From Fusobacterium necrophorum subsp. necrophorum (GTDB taxonomy: Bacteria > Fusobacteriota > Fusobacteriia > Fusobacteriales > Fusobacteriaceae), in the NCBI RefSeq assembly GCF_004006635.1, contig NZ_CP034842.1:2294001-2358000 (forward strand): DNA of 64,000 nt, written 5' to 3'. A program made the translations under genes and the position numbers. Shown piece by piece: positions 44,090-52,810 of the stretch; position 1 is the first letter of the stretch; each line of letters opens with the position of its first letter. The notes below the pieces were generated by a model that saw only the letters and a program-made list of their open reading frames with translations, was not told the DNA's origin and made no database searches.

Positions 44090-46186
44090 TTAAAATTGAT
44101 ATTTCGCTCCCACAAAGAATGTTCTTTCTTCCGCAGGGATGATGGTATACATTTTAGAACCGGTATATTCAAAATATTTTTCATTGAATACATTATTGAT
44201 TCCTCCATACAGATGAAATCCTTTTTCATTTTGATAATGTAAAGATAAGTCCGTTACAGAATGAGATTTGATATATCCTTCTTCTTCTTTTTGTCTTAAA
44301 TCACTGAAATTACTATATTTTCCATTGTATTTATATCGTAAACCGACTGAAATTTTTGGGCTAAAATGATATTTTGCTTCCAAGGTTAGAGACTGTTTTG
44401 GGACTTTGGGAAGTCCCGTATTGGACCAATCTACATAGTCATCCGGATCTAAGAATTGAGATTCTTTTCCGTTGTAAGTTCTTTTTCCTTTTAAATAAGC
44501 GTAACTTTCTTTTAATTCCAAGTTTCCTAATTTTTGGAATAGACTTAATTCTATTCCTTTTCTTTTGGTTTTTAGAATGTTGATGGTTTTCCTTCCGAAT
44601 CCTAGTTCATTGAAAACATAATTTCGGCTCATTTCATTGTCTGTAAAAGAATAGAATGCAGTTAAGTTTATGGTAGTAAATCCGAAGTATTCTCTCCAAC
44701 CGATTTCATATAAGTCATAGATTTCATCTTTTCCTTTTGTAGGCTTAATGTCTTGTTTGGAAAAGTCATCTGTAATTTCTAGACCATCAGGGGAAGTAAA
44801 GCCTCTTTCGTAACGAGCATAGATCCTTCCGGTATCACGATATTTATAGGCAAGACTGAATTCGTAATTGGTATTGTGACGATGGCTGGTTTCTTTTCCT
44901 TCATTTTTGGAAGCAACCTTGTCAAAATGCCAATAGGTATAATCTCTTCGAATTCCTTGTGAAGACTCCCAATTTCCATATTTTAGAGTATTCAATAGAT
45001 AAAAAGCATTGGTTTTCTTTTTATATTTAAAGGAAAGCGGTCTGATGTAATAAGTTTTCTTTTTGTAATCTAAAAATTTGTAATCATTGTATTCCAATTT
45101 TGCATCCTGTTGGTAAGAATCCAATCCAATCAACAAGCTACTTCCGTCAAAAGCAGTATTCTTTGCATAGAAAAAGTCCAATTTATTTTTAACTCCGTAG
45201 GTATGATGATACATGGTCTGATCACTCAAAGCCATATTGGAAAAATGTCCCTTATTGTAAAAGGCATCCATAAGATAAGTTGAGTTTTCCCCAAGTCGGA
45301 AACGATAACTTAGATTGAAGCTGTCCATATTTCTCTTGGCATTGGAATATCCGTCCATCCATTTTTCAATTTTATGTCCGTCTTTGTCCAAACCGGCGGT
45401 TACTTTTTTCTTTTCCGGTCGATAATTTTTTCCATCCTGATTCAATTTTTTATATAAAATATTTCGAACAAATTTTCCGTCTTCTGTGAGAGTACTATAT
45501 CGCAGAGACAAATTTTGTCTGTCGGAGATTTGATAATGTAATCCTGCCGTGAAATAGTTGCTATGTCGATAGGTATCTTTGAAATATAGATTCTGATTAT
45601 TTCGAAGATATGATAATTGTACGTTTAGTTTCTTAGTAACTCTATGACCAAAGGCAAGATTATATTTTTCTCCACCGGTTCCGGCGGAAACTTCTACAAT
45701 GTTTATTGGTCTGTGTAAACGACTTAGATTGGTAGTAATATTGATAACTCCTCCAGCTGTCCCGGAACCATAAATGATGGAACCTCCTCCGGGAATAATT
45801 TCAATTCTTTCAATATTTTCTACCGGAACTACGTCGTAATTCGTTTGCAAAGGATGGTTTACCAAAGTGGTAATCGGAGCTCCATCGATTAACACCTGCA
45901 AATTTTTTGCTGCATTTCCTTCTCCCTGACCTCGAATATCAATTTCTCCCCAACCGGTTGTTCCGACATGAATATTTGGGATATCTTGCAATACGGCGGA
46001 TAAATTTGTATACCCTTTCTCCTGAATTTCTTTTTTTTCAATCACAATTATATTTTTGAGATTTTTCATCTTATTGATTTCCACATAATCGGATTGAATA
46101 TTGCTTTCTGGTAGATGAATGGTTGTTTCTGCAAAAGAAACAGTATTACAAAATAAAAATGTTAAAAATAAAATGTTTGTTTTCAT
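44090..46186 (-). CDS. TonB-dependent outer-membrane receptor, third copy
   Basis: A 698-aa TonB-dependent receptor with signal peptide (1-19), TonB-box-like segment TTIHLPESNIQS, plug (NLKNIIVIEKKEIQEKGYTNLSAVLQDIPNI; IIPGGGSIIYGSGTAGGVINIT near 130-155) and a barrel ending RTFFVGAKYQF. It differs from the two riboswitch-controlled receptors in length and in its plug opening, and it has its own promoter at 46232-46260. It lies upstream of the riboswitch and so is not controlled by it; I see no terminator between them. The ligand is unknown: siderophore, heme or a cobamide are all possible. Confidence 0.9.
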   Translation of the reverse strand: MKTNILFLTFLFCNTVSFAETTIHLPESNIQSDYVEINKMKNLKNIIVIEKKEIQEKGYTNLSAVLQDIPNIHVGTTGWGEIDIRGQGEGNAAKNLQVLIDGAPITTLVNHPLQTNYDVVPVENIERIEIIPGGGSIIYGSGTAGGVINITTNLSRLHRPINIVEVSAGTGGEKYNLAFGHRVTKKLNVQLSYLRNNQNLYFKDTYRHSNYFTAGLHYQISDRQNLSLRYSTLTEDGKFVRNILYKKLNQDGKNYRPEKKKVTAGLDKDGHKIEKWMDGYSNAKRNMDSFNLSYRFRLGENSTYLMDAFYNKGHFSNMALSDQTMYHHTYGVKNKLDFFYAKNTAFDGSSLLIGLDSYQQDAKLEYNDYKFLDYKKKTYYIRPLSFKYKKKTNAFYLLNTLKYGNWESSQGIRRDYTYWHFDKVASKNEGKETSHRHNTNYEFSLAYKYRDTGRIYARYERGFTSPDGLEITDDFSKQDIKPTKGKDEIYDLYEIGWREYFGFTTINLTAFYSFTDNEMSRNYVFNELGFGRKTINILKTKRKGIELSLFQKLGNLELKESYAYLKGKRTYNGKESQFLDPDDYVDWSNTGLPKVPKQSLTLEAKYHFSPKISVGLRYKYNGKYSNFSDLRQKEEEGYIKSHSVTDLSLHYQNEKGFHLYGGINNVFNEKYFEYTGSKMYTIIPAEERTFFVGAKYQF

Positions 46187-46231
46187 GCTATTTTTTCTCT
46201 CCTTCCATTTTTTTAATTTTAAATGTATTTA

Positions 46232-46260
46232 ATTATATATAAGATTATTTTTTAAGTCAA
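46232..46260 (-). promoter_or_regulatory. Promoter of the third TonB receptor gene
   Basis: Minus strand TTGACT (46255-46260), a 17-base spacer and TATAAT (46232-46237), about 46 bases before the ATG. Confidence 0.7.
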
Positions 46261-46336
46261 ATTTTTAATAAATAAAAATATCATTTTTTATTTTTATATG
46301 TAAGGAAAGAAAATAGAGTAAAAAAATTTAAAAAAA

Positions 46337-46345
46337 TGATATAAT
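46337..46345 (+). promoter_or_regulatory. Extended -10 promoter of the thioesterase gene
   Basis: TGATATAAT (46337-46345), an extended -10 with perfect TATAAT, 24 bases before the ATG at 46369. Confidence 0.55.
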
Positions 46346-46368
46346 ATAAAATTAAGGAGGAAGAAAAA

Positions 46369-46767
46369 ATGTTTCAATGGATTTATCAAATACAACAAGA
46401 AGACATCAATACAGGAAAGCATGTGGGAAATGAAAAAAGTTTAATTTTTTTCGAAAAAGTTAGAAAATGTTGGTTAGAAAGTCATGGTTATTCAGAATTA
46501 TGTTTAGGAGAAGGCTTAGGAATGATACAAAAAAGTGCTTTCGTAGAATATAAAAAGCAACTTTTTTTAGGGAATACCATTACGGTTAAAATTGTCAAGA
46601 TCGAGATTGAAAAACTTTTTTTCACATTTTTCTATCAAATTTGGAATGAAGAAGAGGAGCTTTGTGTAGAGGGAAATACAAAAATGTTAGCCTATGATTA
46701 TCAGAAACAAAAAGTGAGAAAAATTCCCTCTCTTTTCTTGAAAGAATTAGAGGACTATTCCTCTTAG
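46369..46767 (+). CDS. Hotdog-fold acyl-CoA thioesterase (YbgC/4HBT-like)
   Basis: A 132-aa cytosolic hotdog-fold protein, usual length for 4-hydroxybenzoyl-CoA thioesterase-type enzymes. It contains the fold's typical helix followed by strands (FFEKVRKCWLESHGYSE near residue 27, then KSAFVEYKKQLFLGNTITVKIVKIEI and FFYQIWNEEEELCVEGNTKML). The usual family Asp near the N-terminus is not obvious: the protein reads DINTGKHVGNEKSLIFFEKVR, similar to the D-x-x-GHVNN region. Substrate unknown. The stop codon lies in the loop of its terminator hairpin. It appears to be transcribed alone. Confidence 0.75.
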   Translation: MFQWIYQIQQEDINTGKHVGNEKSLIFFEKVRKCWLESHGYSELCLGEGLGMIQKSAFVEYKKQLFLGNTITVKIVKIEIEKLFFTFFYQIWNEEEELCVEGNTKMLAYDYQKQKVRKIPSLFLKELEDYSS

Positions 46768-46785
46768 AGAGGACTTCTTTTTTTT
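46760..46785 (+). terminator. Terminator of the thioesterase gene
   Basis: CCTCT (46760-46764) and AGAGG (46768-46772) pair around a loop that is exactly the TAG stop codon, and an eight-base T-run follows at 46778-46785. Confidence 0.65.
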
Positions 46786-46833
46786 GAAAAAATATGCTAA
46801 AATATAGGGAAAACAAAATAAGGGGAGAAAAAA

Positions 46834-48042
46834 ATGGAAAATGTATTTCATGTTTTACAGGAACGAGGATATTTAAAACAATTTACTCATGAAGAAGAAA
46901 TTCGAGAATTGTTGGAAAAAGAAAAAGTGACTTTTTATATCGGATTTGATCCTACCGCAGACAGCCTACATGTGGGACATTTTATTGCCATGATGTTCAT
47001 GGCTCATATGCAAAAATATGGACATAGACCGATTGCTTTAGTAGGCGGAGGAACCGGAATGATTGGGGATCCTAGCGGAAGAACGGATATGAGAACCATG
47101 ATGACGCGAGAGACGGTTCAGCATAACATTGATTGTATTAAAAAGCAAATGGAAAAATTTATTGATTTTTCGGACGGAAAAGCAATTTTAGCGAACAATG
47201 CGGATTGGCTATGGGATTTAAACTATATTGATTTTATTCGAGATATCGGTTCTCATTTTTCTGTGAATCGAATGCTGGCGGCGGAATGTTTTAAAAGCAG
47301 AATGGAAAATGGACTTTCTTTCTTGGAATTTAACTATATGCTAATGCAAGGATACGATTTTTTGGTATTAAACAAAAAATATGACTGTGTCTTACAATTA
47401 GGGGGAGATGACCAATGGTCCAATATGATTGCCGGGGTCGAATTGATTCGAAAAAAAGAACAAAAATCTGCCTATGCGATGACCTGTACCTTGCTTACCA
47501 ACAAAGAGGGAAAGAAAATGGGAAAAACGGCAAAGGGAGCTTTGTGGTTGGATCCTGAAAAAACCAGTCCTTATGAATTTTATCAGTATTGGAGAAATGT
47601 AGATGATGCCGATGTGGAAAAATGTTTATCCTTGTTAACCTTTCTTCCTATGAAAGAAGTGAAGCGTTTCGTTTCTTTCCAAGATGAACGAATCAACGAA
47701 GCGAAAAAAGTGCTGGCCTTTGAAATTACCAAGATGATTCACGGAGAGGAAGAAGCTCTCAAAGCTCAAAAAGCGGCAGAGGCATTATTTTCAGGAGGAA
47801 CGGATTTAACAACGGTTCCTAAGTTGGAAGTGGCTCTCGGAGAAGAATTATTGAATGCTTTGGTGGATAATAAAGTATTAAAAACCAAGAGTGAGGGAAG
47901 ACGCTTGATGCAACAAGGGGCAATGAGTTTGGAAAATATAAAATTGTCCGATCCCGCTTATTTGATTTCGGAAGAAAGTTTTCATGGGGATGCTTTGTTA
48001 AAATTAGGAAAGAAGAAATTCTACCAATTGATTCGTAAATAA
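46834..48042 (+). CDS. tyrS: Tyrosyl-tRNA synthetase
   Basis: Class I aminoacyl-tRNA synthetase that charges tRNA-Tyr. [11 protein letters not shown] (residues about 39-49) is the HIGH region, the tyrosine pocket follows ([15 protein letters not shown]), and GGDDQWSNM with [13 protein letters not shown] (KMSKS equivalent) completes the active site. The C-terminal S4 RNA-binding domain has [25 protein letters not shown]. At 402 aa it matches the long bacterial type. AAGGGGAG precedes the ATG. There is no T-box-like leader in the short upstream gap. It heads a small operon with the acetyltransferase and nth. Confidence 0.96.
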   Translation: MENVFHVLQERGYLKQFTHEEEIRELLEKEKVTFYIGFDPTADSLHVGHFIAMMFMAHMQKYGHRPIALVGGGTGMIGDPSGRTDMRTMMTRETVQHNIDCIKKQMEKFIDFSDGKAILANNADWLWDLNYIDFIRDIGSHFSVNRMLAAECFKSRMENGLSFLEFNYMLMQGYDFLVLNKKYDCVLQLGGDDQWSNMIAGVELIRKKEQKSAYAMTCTLLTNKEGKKMGKTAKGALWLDPEKTSPYEFYQYWRNVDDADVEKCLSLLTFLPMKEVKRFVSFQDERINEAKKVLAFEITKMIHGEEEALKAQKAAEALFSGGTDLTTVPKLEVALGEELLNALVDNKVLKTKSEGRRLMQQGAMSLENIKLSDPAYLISEESFHGDALLKLGKKKFYQLIRK

Positions 48043-48052
48043 GGAGATACTC

Positions 48053-48514
48053 TTGGACATTCAAATTCGAAAAATGGAAGAAAGAGATATTCCGACCATT
48101 TATGAATATATTCACAAAAAATATGTAAAAAAATATTATAAAGAGGAAGAAGAAAAGCAATGGCAAGCTCATCAAAGTTGGTACCGTTTTGTACTTCATT
48201 CCAATGCCTACTTTTTTTATATTATAGAGCAGGAAACAAAATTCGTGGGAACGGTTCGATACGAGTTGGAAGAAGAAAAAGCTATTGTCAGTATTTTTAT
48301 TCAAGAAGATTATCGGAATCAAGGCTATGCCAAAAAAGCTCTTTTGGAGAGTATGTCCGTACTTTCTTCGGAAATAGAAGTGGAAGGAATCATTGCTTTT
48401 ATTTTAGAGGAAAATAAGTGTTCTCAAAGATTATTTTTAAATTGCGGTTTTCAAAAATATAAAAAGGAAATGTATCAAAAAGAAGTGAAACTAAGAAAGG
48501 ACAAGAATGGATAA
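48053..48514 (+). CDS. GNAT-family N-acetyltransferase
   Basis: A 153-aa cytosolic acetyltransferase of the GNAT superfamily. The acetyl-CoA-binding loop is visible as VSIFIQEDYRNQGYAKKALLES near residues 84-105 (Q/R-x-x-G-x-A type), followed by IAFILEENKCSQRLFLNCGFQ, which is the conserved NxxSxxLFxxxGF-type segment. The start is a TTG with AAGGAGA six bases ahead; the next ATG (codon 8) lacks a site. It follows tyrS by ten bases and overlaps nth by eight bases. Substrate unknown. Confidence 0.85.
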   Translation: MDIQIRKMEERDIPTIYEYIHKKYVKKYYKEEEEKQWQAHQSWYRFVLHSNAYFFYIIEQETKFVGTVRYELEEEKAIVSIFIQEDYRNQGYAKKALLESMSVLSSEIEVEGIIAFILEENKCSQRLFLNCGFQKYKKEMYQKEVKLRKDKNG

Positions 48515-49148
48515 AAAACAAAGGGTGCGGGAAGTTCTAAAACGCTTGGAAGAAAAATTTGGGAAACCGAAGTGTGCCTTGGACTTCAAGAGTCCTTTCG
48601 AATTGTTGGTTGCTGTAATTTTATCAGCACAGTGTACAGATGTCAGGGTCAATATTGTGACGAAGCAAATGTTTCCCCATGTGAACACTCCGGAGCAGTT
48701 TGCCAATATGGAAGTGGAAGAAATTGAAGAGTGGATTCGTAGTACGGGATTTTATCATAATAAGGCAAAAAATATCAAAAAATGCAGTCAACAATTATTG
48801 GAATTATATGGGGGAGAAGTTCCTCAAGATATGGATAAACTTGTGAATCTGGCAGGAGTAGGAAGGAAAACGGCAAATGTGGTTCGTGGAGAAATTTGGG
48901 GCTTGGCGGATGGAATTACGGTGGATACTCATGTGAGGCGTTTAAGCAATTTGATTGGATTCGTGCAGGAGGAGGATCCCATTAAAATTGAACGAGAGTT
49001 GATGAAAATTGTTCCTAAAAAATCTTGGATTGACTTTTCTCATTATTTAATTTTACAGGGGAGAGATACCTGTATTGCAAGGCGACCGCGTTGCAATCAA
49101 TGTGAGATTTCAGAGTTTTGCAAAGGGAAAAAAATAATTGACAAATAA
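48507..49148 (+). CDS. nth: Endonuclease III
   Basis: DNA glycosylase/AP lyase that removes oxidised pyrimidines. The helix-hairpin-helix region LVNLAGVGRKTANVV (about residues 111-125) carries the catalytic Lys, and DGITVDTHVRRLS carries the catalytic Asp. The C-terminal Fe-S loop has C-x6-C-x2-C-x5-C (CIARRPRC-NQC-EISEFC). At 213 aa it is complete. Its 3' end contains the promoter of the next gene (49138-49166). The overlap with the GNAT gene suggests co-transcription with tyrS. Confidence 0.95.
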   Translation: MDKKQRVREVLKRLEEKFGKPKCALDFKSPFELLVAVILSAQCTDVRVNIVTKQMFPHVNTPEQFANMEVEEIEEWIRSTGFYHNKAKNIKKCSQQLLELYGGEVPQDMDKLVNLAGVGRKTANVVRGEIWGLADGITVDTHVRRLSNLIGFVQEEDPIKIERELMKIVPKKSWIDFSHYLILQGRDTCIARRPRCNQCEISEFCKGKKIIDK

Positions 49149-49166
49149 AGTAAAGAATGATATAAC
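49138..49166 (+). promoter_or_regulatory. Promoter of the cysteine desulfurase gene
   Basis: A perfect TTGACA (49138-49143), 17-base spacer and TATAAC (49161-49166). The -35 lies inside the end of nth, and the promoter is 43 bases before the ATG at 49209. Confidence 0.7.
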
Positions 49167-49208
49167 ATAATCAGGAAAGAAATTCTAAGATGGAAAGGAA
49201 GAAGGGAT

Positions 49209-50381
49209 ATGAGAGTATATTTGGATAATAATGCAACAACCAAGGTAGACCCGGAAGTATTTGAAGCAATGGTACCGTATTTAACGGAATATTACGGAAA
49301 TTCGTCCAGTTTACATTTGTTTGCAAACGAAACCAGTCAAGCATTGAATGAGGCAAGAAACACAATTGCAAGAATTTTAAAGGCAAGACCATCGGAAATT
49401 ATTTTTACAGCTTCCGGAAGTGAAGCGGATAATTTGGCAATTCGTGGAATTGCAAAAGCTTATAAACATAGAGGAAAACATATTATTACTTCGACGATAG
49501 AACATCCCGCAATTAAAAATACTTATTTGGATTTAGAGGAAGAAGGATTTGAAATAACTATGGTACCGGTAGATGAAAACGGTGTTTTAAAATTACAAGA
49601 ATTAAAAAAAGCCATTCGTGAAGATACCATTTTAATCAGTGTCATGCATGCAAATAATGAAGTGGGGTCTTTCCAACCTATAGAAGAAGTTGCAAAAATA
49701 GCAAAGGAACATAGAATTTTATTCCATGTGGATGCAGTACAAACGATGGGAAAATTAAAGATTCACCCTGAAGAAATGGGAATTGATTTATTATCTTTTT
49801 CCGGGCACAAATTTCATGCTCCCAAAGGAATTGCAGCTTTGTATATTCGAAGCGGGGTTCGTTTCGGAAAAGTGTTGACAGGAGGAAGCCAGGAAAATAA
49901 AAGAAGACCCGGAACCAGCAATGTAGCATTTGCAGTGGGAATGGCAAAAGCATTGGAAATGTCTGTTGCTGTTATGGAAGAAGAATGGAAGCGGGAAGAA
50001 AGCTTACGAAATTATTTTGAAGAAGAGTTATTGAAAAGAATTCCTGAAATTGTCGTCAATGCAAAATCAGTAAAACGATTGCCCGGAACTTCCAGTATTA
50101 CCTTTAAATATTTGGAAGGAGAATCCATTTTATTGACCTTAAGCAGTAAAGGAATTGCAGTCAGTTCAGGTTCCGCCTGTTCTTCTGACAGCTTACAGCC
50201 CTCTCATGTTTTATTAGCTATGAGTATTCCAGCAGAATGTGCTCATGGAACTATTCGTTTTTCTTTGGGAAAATATAATACGAAAGAAGAAATTGATTAT
50301 ACGATTGAAGCGGTTGTGGAAACGGTAACAAGACTACGAAGTATTTCACCTTTGTGGAATGCTTTTCAAAATAACAAATAG
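49209..50381 (+). CDS. Cysteine desulfurase (NifS/IscS type)
   Basis: PLP enzyme that takes sulfur from cysteine for Fe-S cluster and thio-cofactor assembly. It begins with VYLDNNATTKVDPEV; FTASGSEADNLAIRG near residue 67, VMHANNEVGSFQPIEE, FHVDAVQTMGK and LLSFSGHKFHAPKG (PLP Lys near residue 202) follow, and the Cys loop is VSSGSACSSDS near 318. At 390 aa it is NifS-like, class I by its longer Cys loop. The U-type scaffold gene follows 48 bases later. Whether it serves all Fe-S proteins or nitrogenase-like ones is not shown; the NifS/IscU-like pair alone suggests a minimal Fe-S system. Confidence 0.95.
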   Translation: MRVYLDNNATTKVDPEVFEAMVPYLTEYYGNSSSLHLFANETSQALNEARNTIARILKARPSEIIFTASGSEADNLAIRGIAKAYKHRGKHIITSTIEHPAIKNTYLDLEEEGFEITMVPVDENGVLKLQELKKAIREDTILISVMHANNEVGSFQPIEEVAKIAKEHRILFHVDAVQTMGKLKIHPEEMGIDLLSFSGHKFHAPKGIAALYIRSGVRFGKVLTGGSQENKRRPGTSNVAFAVGMAKALEMSVAVMEEEWKREESLRNYFEEELLKRIPEIVVNAKSVKRLPGTSSITFKYLEGESILLTLSSKGIAVSSGSACSSDSLQPSHVLLAMSIPAECAHGTIRFSLGKYNTKEEIDYTIEAVVETVTRLRSISPLWNAFQNNK

Positions 50382-50429
50382 AGAAATTAGACAATAAAGT
50401 TTTATGAAAAAATTAAGGAGACGGTAAAG

Positions 50430-50807
50430 ATGCAATATACAGAAAAAGTGATGAATCATTTTATGAACCCACACAATGTGGGAGTGATTGAGAATCCGGA
50501 TGGATATGGAAAAGTAGGAAATCCATCTTGTGGAGATATTATGGAGATTTTCTTAAAAATTGAAAATGATATTATTACAGATGTGAAATTTAGAACCTTT
50601 GGTTGTGCTTCTGCAATTGCAAGTTCTTCTGTGTCAACAGATTTAGTATTAGGAAAAACTGTGGAAGAAGCACTGCAATTGACCAATAAAAAAGTAGTAG
50701 ACGCTTTGGGGGGATTGCCTGCGGTAAAAATGCACTGTTCCGTGTTGGCAGAAGAAGCAATTAAAATGGCAATCGAAGATTACATGGCAAAAAAAGAAGC
50801 AAAATAA
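50430..50807 (+). CDS. Fe-S cluster scaffold protein (IscU/NifU N-terminal type)
   Basis: A 125-aa scaffold on which clusters are built with sulfur from the desulfurase. The three conserved cysteines are visible: GNPSCGDIM (Cys35), FGCASAIASSSV (Cys60) and KMHCSVLAEEAI (Cys105), with the conserved Asp in GDI. It is the N-terminal NifU domain only, without the C-terminal Nfu part. AAGGAGACGG precedes the ATG. It pairs with the cysteine desulfurase immediately upstream. Confidence 0.95.
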   Translation: MQYTEKVMNHFMNPHNVGVIENPDGYGKVGNPSCGDIMEIFLKIENDIITDVKFRTFGCASAIASSSVSTDLVLGKTVEEALQLTNKKVVDALGGLPAVKMHCSVLAEEAIKMAIEDYMAKKEAK

Positions 50808-50828
50808 AAAAATATAAAATTATAAAGA

Positions 50829-50875
50829 AACCTCTACTGATTTATGATATAATAAACAATAGAGGTTCTTTTTTG
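50829..50875 (+). terminator. Terminator after the Fe-S scaffold gene
   Basis: AACCTCTA (50829-50836) pairs with TAGAGGTT (50860-50867) around a 23-base loop, followed by CTTTTTTG. A TATAAT at 50848-50853 inside the loop could be a -10 for the next gene, but no -35 is evident. Confidence 0.7.
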
Positions 50876-50925
50876 ATAGAAAGAGAATGGCAAATTATCG
50901 AAAATGAGAGAGGCAGTATATAGAC

Positions 50926-52065
50926 ATGAGAAGAAAATGGATAGTAGCAGGTTTATTGGGAATATCTTTATTAGTGCAAGCGGAGGAAATTCGAGAAATA
51001 CAAACAATTGATCAATTATTACAAGAGGAAGTCATTCCTATTGTTGAAATACAAGAGTTAGAAGTAAAGAAAATAGAAACAAAGGTTCCAGAGACGGAAA
51101 TTCCGGAAAAAAAAGTGATCGAGAAAAAGATAGAGGAGAGTAAAAAAGAAGAGAATAAAGAAAGGAAAGAACAGGAAATAAAAGAAGTTGTTCCGAAAGA
51201 AACAAAAGTTATCCCGGAAAAAGTACAGACAGTGAAAGAAATGAAAACTTCGGAGCTGAAAAAAATAGTAGAAAAACCTACAAAAGAGGAAAAAGTTTCG
51301 CAAGAAGTTATAGAAGATACTTATTTGGCAGGATTGGTAGCGGATACAAAAGGAAACATCTATTATAGTAAGAATATTGACAAAAAGTTGCCGATGGCTT
51401 CCATAACAAAAGTTATGACTTTATTAGTAACCTTTGATGCAATCCGAAATGGAGAAGCTCATTTTGAGGATAAGGTGATCATTACGAAAGATGTATATAA
51501 TAAAGGAGGAAGTGGAATTTCCATGAAGCCGGGAGAAACTTTTACTCTTTTGGATCTGATTCGAGCGACTGCTATTTATTCTGCTAACAATGCTGCTTAT
51601 GCAATTGCAAGGTATATCGGAAAGGGAAGTATTTCCAATTTTATAAAAAAAATGAACAAAAAAGCGAGAGAAGTGGGGGTTTCCAAAGAAATTTCCTACT
51701 ACAGTCCTGCAGGCTTGCCAAGCCGTTACACAAAGGAGCCAATGGATATTGGGACTGCCAGGGGAATTTATAAATTGTCCTTAGAGGCGATTAAATATCC
51801 GGAATATATGAAAATTGCAGGAATCAAACAGATAAAAATTCATCATGGAAAAATCAATATTCGAAACCGAAATCATTTGATAGGAGAAGAGGGAATTTAT
51901 GGAATCAAAACAGGATACCATAAGGAAGCAAAATATAATATTACGGTAGCCAGTAAGGATGACTCTCGAGAGTTCATTGTCGTAATTTTAGGGGGAGAGA
52001 GCTATAAGGACAGAGATAATGCGGTATTACGTCTTTTGGAGAAAGTAAAGCGAGAATTACGTTAG
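50926..52065 (+). CDS. D-alanyl-D-alanine carboxypeptidase (peptidase S11) with a charged N-terminal linker
   Basis: Periplasmic serine carboxypeptidase that trims peptidoglycan pentapeptides. A signal peptide (residues 1-19) is followed by about 110 residues rich in Glu, Lys and Val (about 20-130), an unusual low-complexity linker, and then the S11 domain: catalytic SITK (ASITKVM), SAN (YSANNAA) and KTG (GIKTGYH). The C-terminal membrane-anchoring helix of classical DacA proteins is absent, so it may be soluble. It is 379 aa long. It starts after the scaffold terminator and precedes the small exported protein by 20 bases. Confidence 0.9.
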   Translation: MRRKWIVAGLLGISLLVQAEEIREIQTIDQLLQEEVIPIVEIQELEVKKIETKVPETEIPEKKVIEKKIEESKKEENKERKEQEIKEVVPKETKVIPEKVQTVKEMKTSELKKIVEKPTKEEKVSQEVIEDTYLAGLVADTKGNIYYSKNIDKKLPMASITKVMTLLVTFDAIRNGEAHFEDKVIITKDVYNKGGSGISMKPGETFTLLDLIRATAIYSANNAAYAIARYIGKGSISNFIKKMNKKAREVGVSKEISYYSPAGLPSRYTKEPMDIGTARGIYKLSLEAIKYPEYMKIAGIKQIKIHHGKINIRNRNHLIGEEGIYGIKTGYHKEAKYNITVASKDDSREFIVVILGGESYKDRDNAVLRLLEKVKRELR

Positions 52066-52084
52066 AGCAAAGGAGGAATAGAAG

Positions 52085-52624
52085 ATGAAAAAATGGGGAA
52101 TTTTAGTATTGATGATGAGTATAGCTTTGCATGGATTTGCAGGACCTTTTACAGTAAAAGACATTCCTAGAGATGTGGAAAGAGAGATTTTTAATCATTT
52201 TTCGGGTTCCGGAAAAGAACGAAGACAAGAGGTGGAAGATGCCAAAGAAGCCTATGTGCGTTTACAAAATAAGGCCTATGATTCGGATATTCCCAAAGAA
52301 GATTTAGAAATTATCATTGTTCGTTTGCATCAAATGTATGGAACTAACTTTCAAAAGCAGGTAGGAGAATTCGACAGAGAAGTGGATCAATACAAGGATA
52401 TGGTCCGAAGAGTGGAAGAAAAAGTGAGACTGGAAACTCAAAAAACGGAATTGGAAAATCAAAAAGCAAAAAAAGAAATTGAAGAACTTTCTTTGCATCA
52501 TGGAATGTCGAAAGAAGTTTTTCAAGCAATTCTGGAGAAGGCAGAAGAAAAGTACCCAAATGATTTTGTAGCACAAAAATATTTTTTGGAAGGTGCTATT
52601 GAATTTTCAAAACTAAAAAAATAA
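52085..52624 (+). CDS. Small exported coiled-coil protein of unknown function
   Basis: I do not recognise this 179-aa protein. A clear signal peptide (KKWGILVLMMSIALHGFAG, residues 2-20) predicts secretion to the periplasm. Residues about 110-145 are a charged helix with heptad-like Glu/Lys/Leu (DMVRRVEEKVRLETQKTELENQK), suggesting a coiled coil. The gene lies 20 bases after the carboxypeptidase gene with AGGAGGAA ahead, so a cell-envelope role is plausible. Confidence 0.7.
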   Translation: MKKWGILVLMMSIALHGFAGPFTVKDIPRDVEREIFNHFSGSGKERRQEVEDAKEAYVRLQNKAYDSDIPKEDLEIIIVRLHQMYGTNFQKQVGEFDREVDQYKDMVRRVEEKVRLETQKTELENQKAKKEIEELSLHHGMSKEVFQAILEKAEEKYPNDFVAQKYFLEGAIEFSKLKK

Positions 52625-52648
52625 AAAGAAAAAAGAAGCTGGTTTGTT

Positions 52649-52799
52649 TGCACTGACCCCAGAAAGTTAGACAAATATTCGAAGAGAGCGTAGAAAAGAG
52701 TCTGTAAATTCTAATCATAGAAGATAGAATTTACAGAAATTTTTTCACACTCTCGAAAAACTTCATAGTCTCCCCTTGTTAGTTTCTCTGGACTCACTT
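52649..52799. mobile_element. MITE-like palindromic element
   Basis: About 150 bp bounded by imperfect inverted ends: the left end reads CACTGACCCCAGAAAGTTAG and the right end, inverted, reads AGTGAGTCCAGAGAAACTA. The left end looks like an IS150-group terminal repeat. A 13-bp perfect inverted repeat (TCTGTAAATTCTA at 52701-52713, TAGAATTTACAGA at 52725-52737) and outer complementary arms can fold the whole into one long hairpin. No ORF. It lies between convergent genes. Confidence 0.7.
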
Positions 52800-52810
52800 A
52801 AAAGGAATTT

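Noticed and set aside
47819..48322. Open 167-codon frame on the minus strand across tyrS and the acetyltransferase
   Set aside because: It covers the ends of two well-supported plus-strand genes and their junction, and its translation is Phe-rich antisense noise with no recognisable motif.
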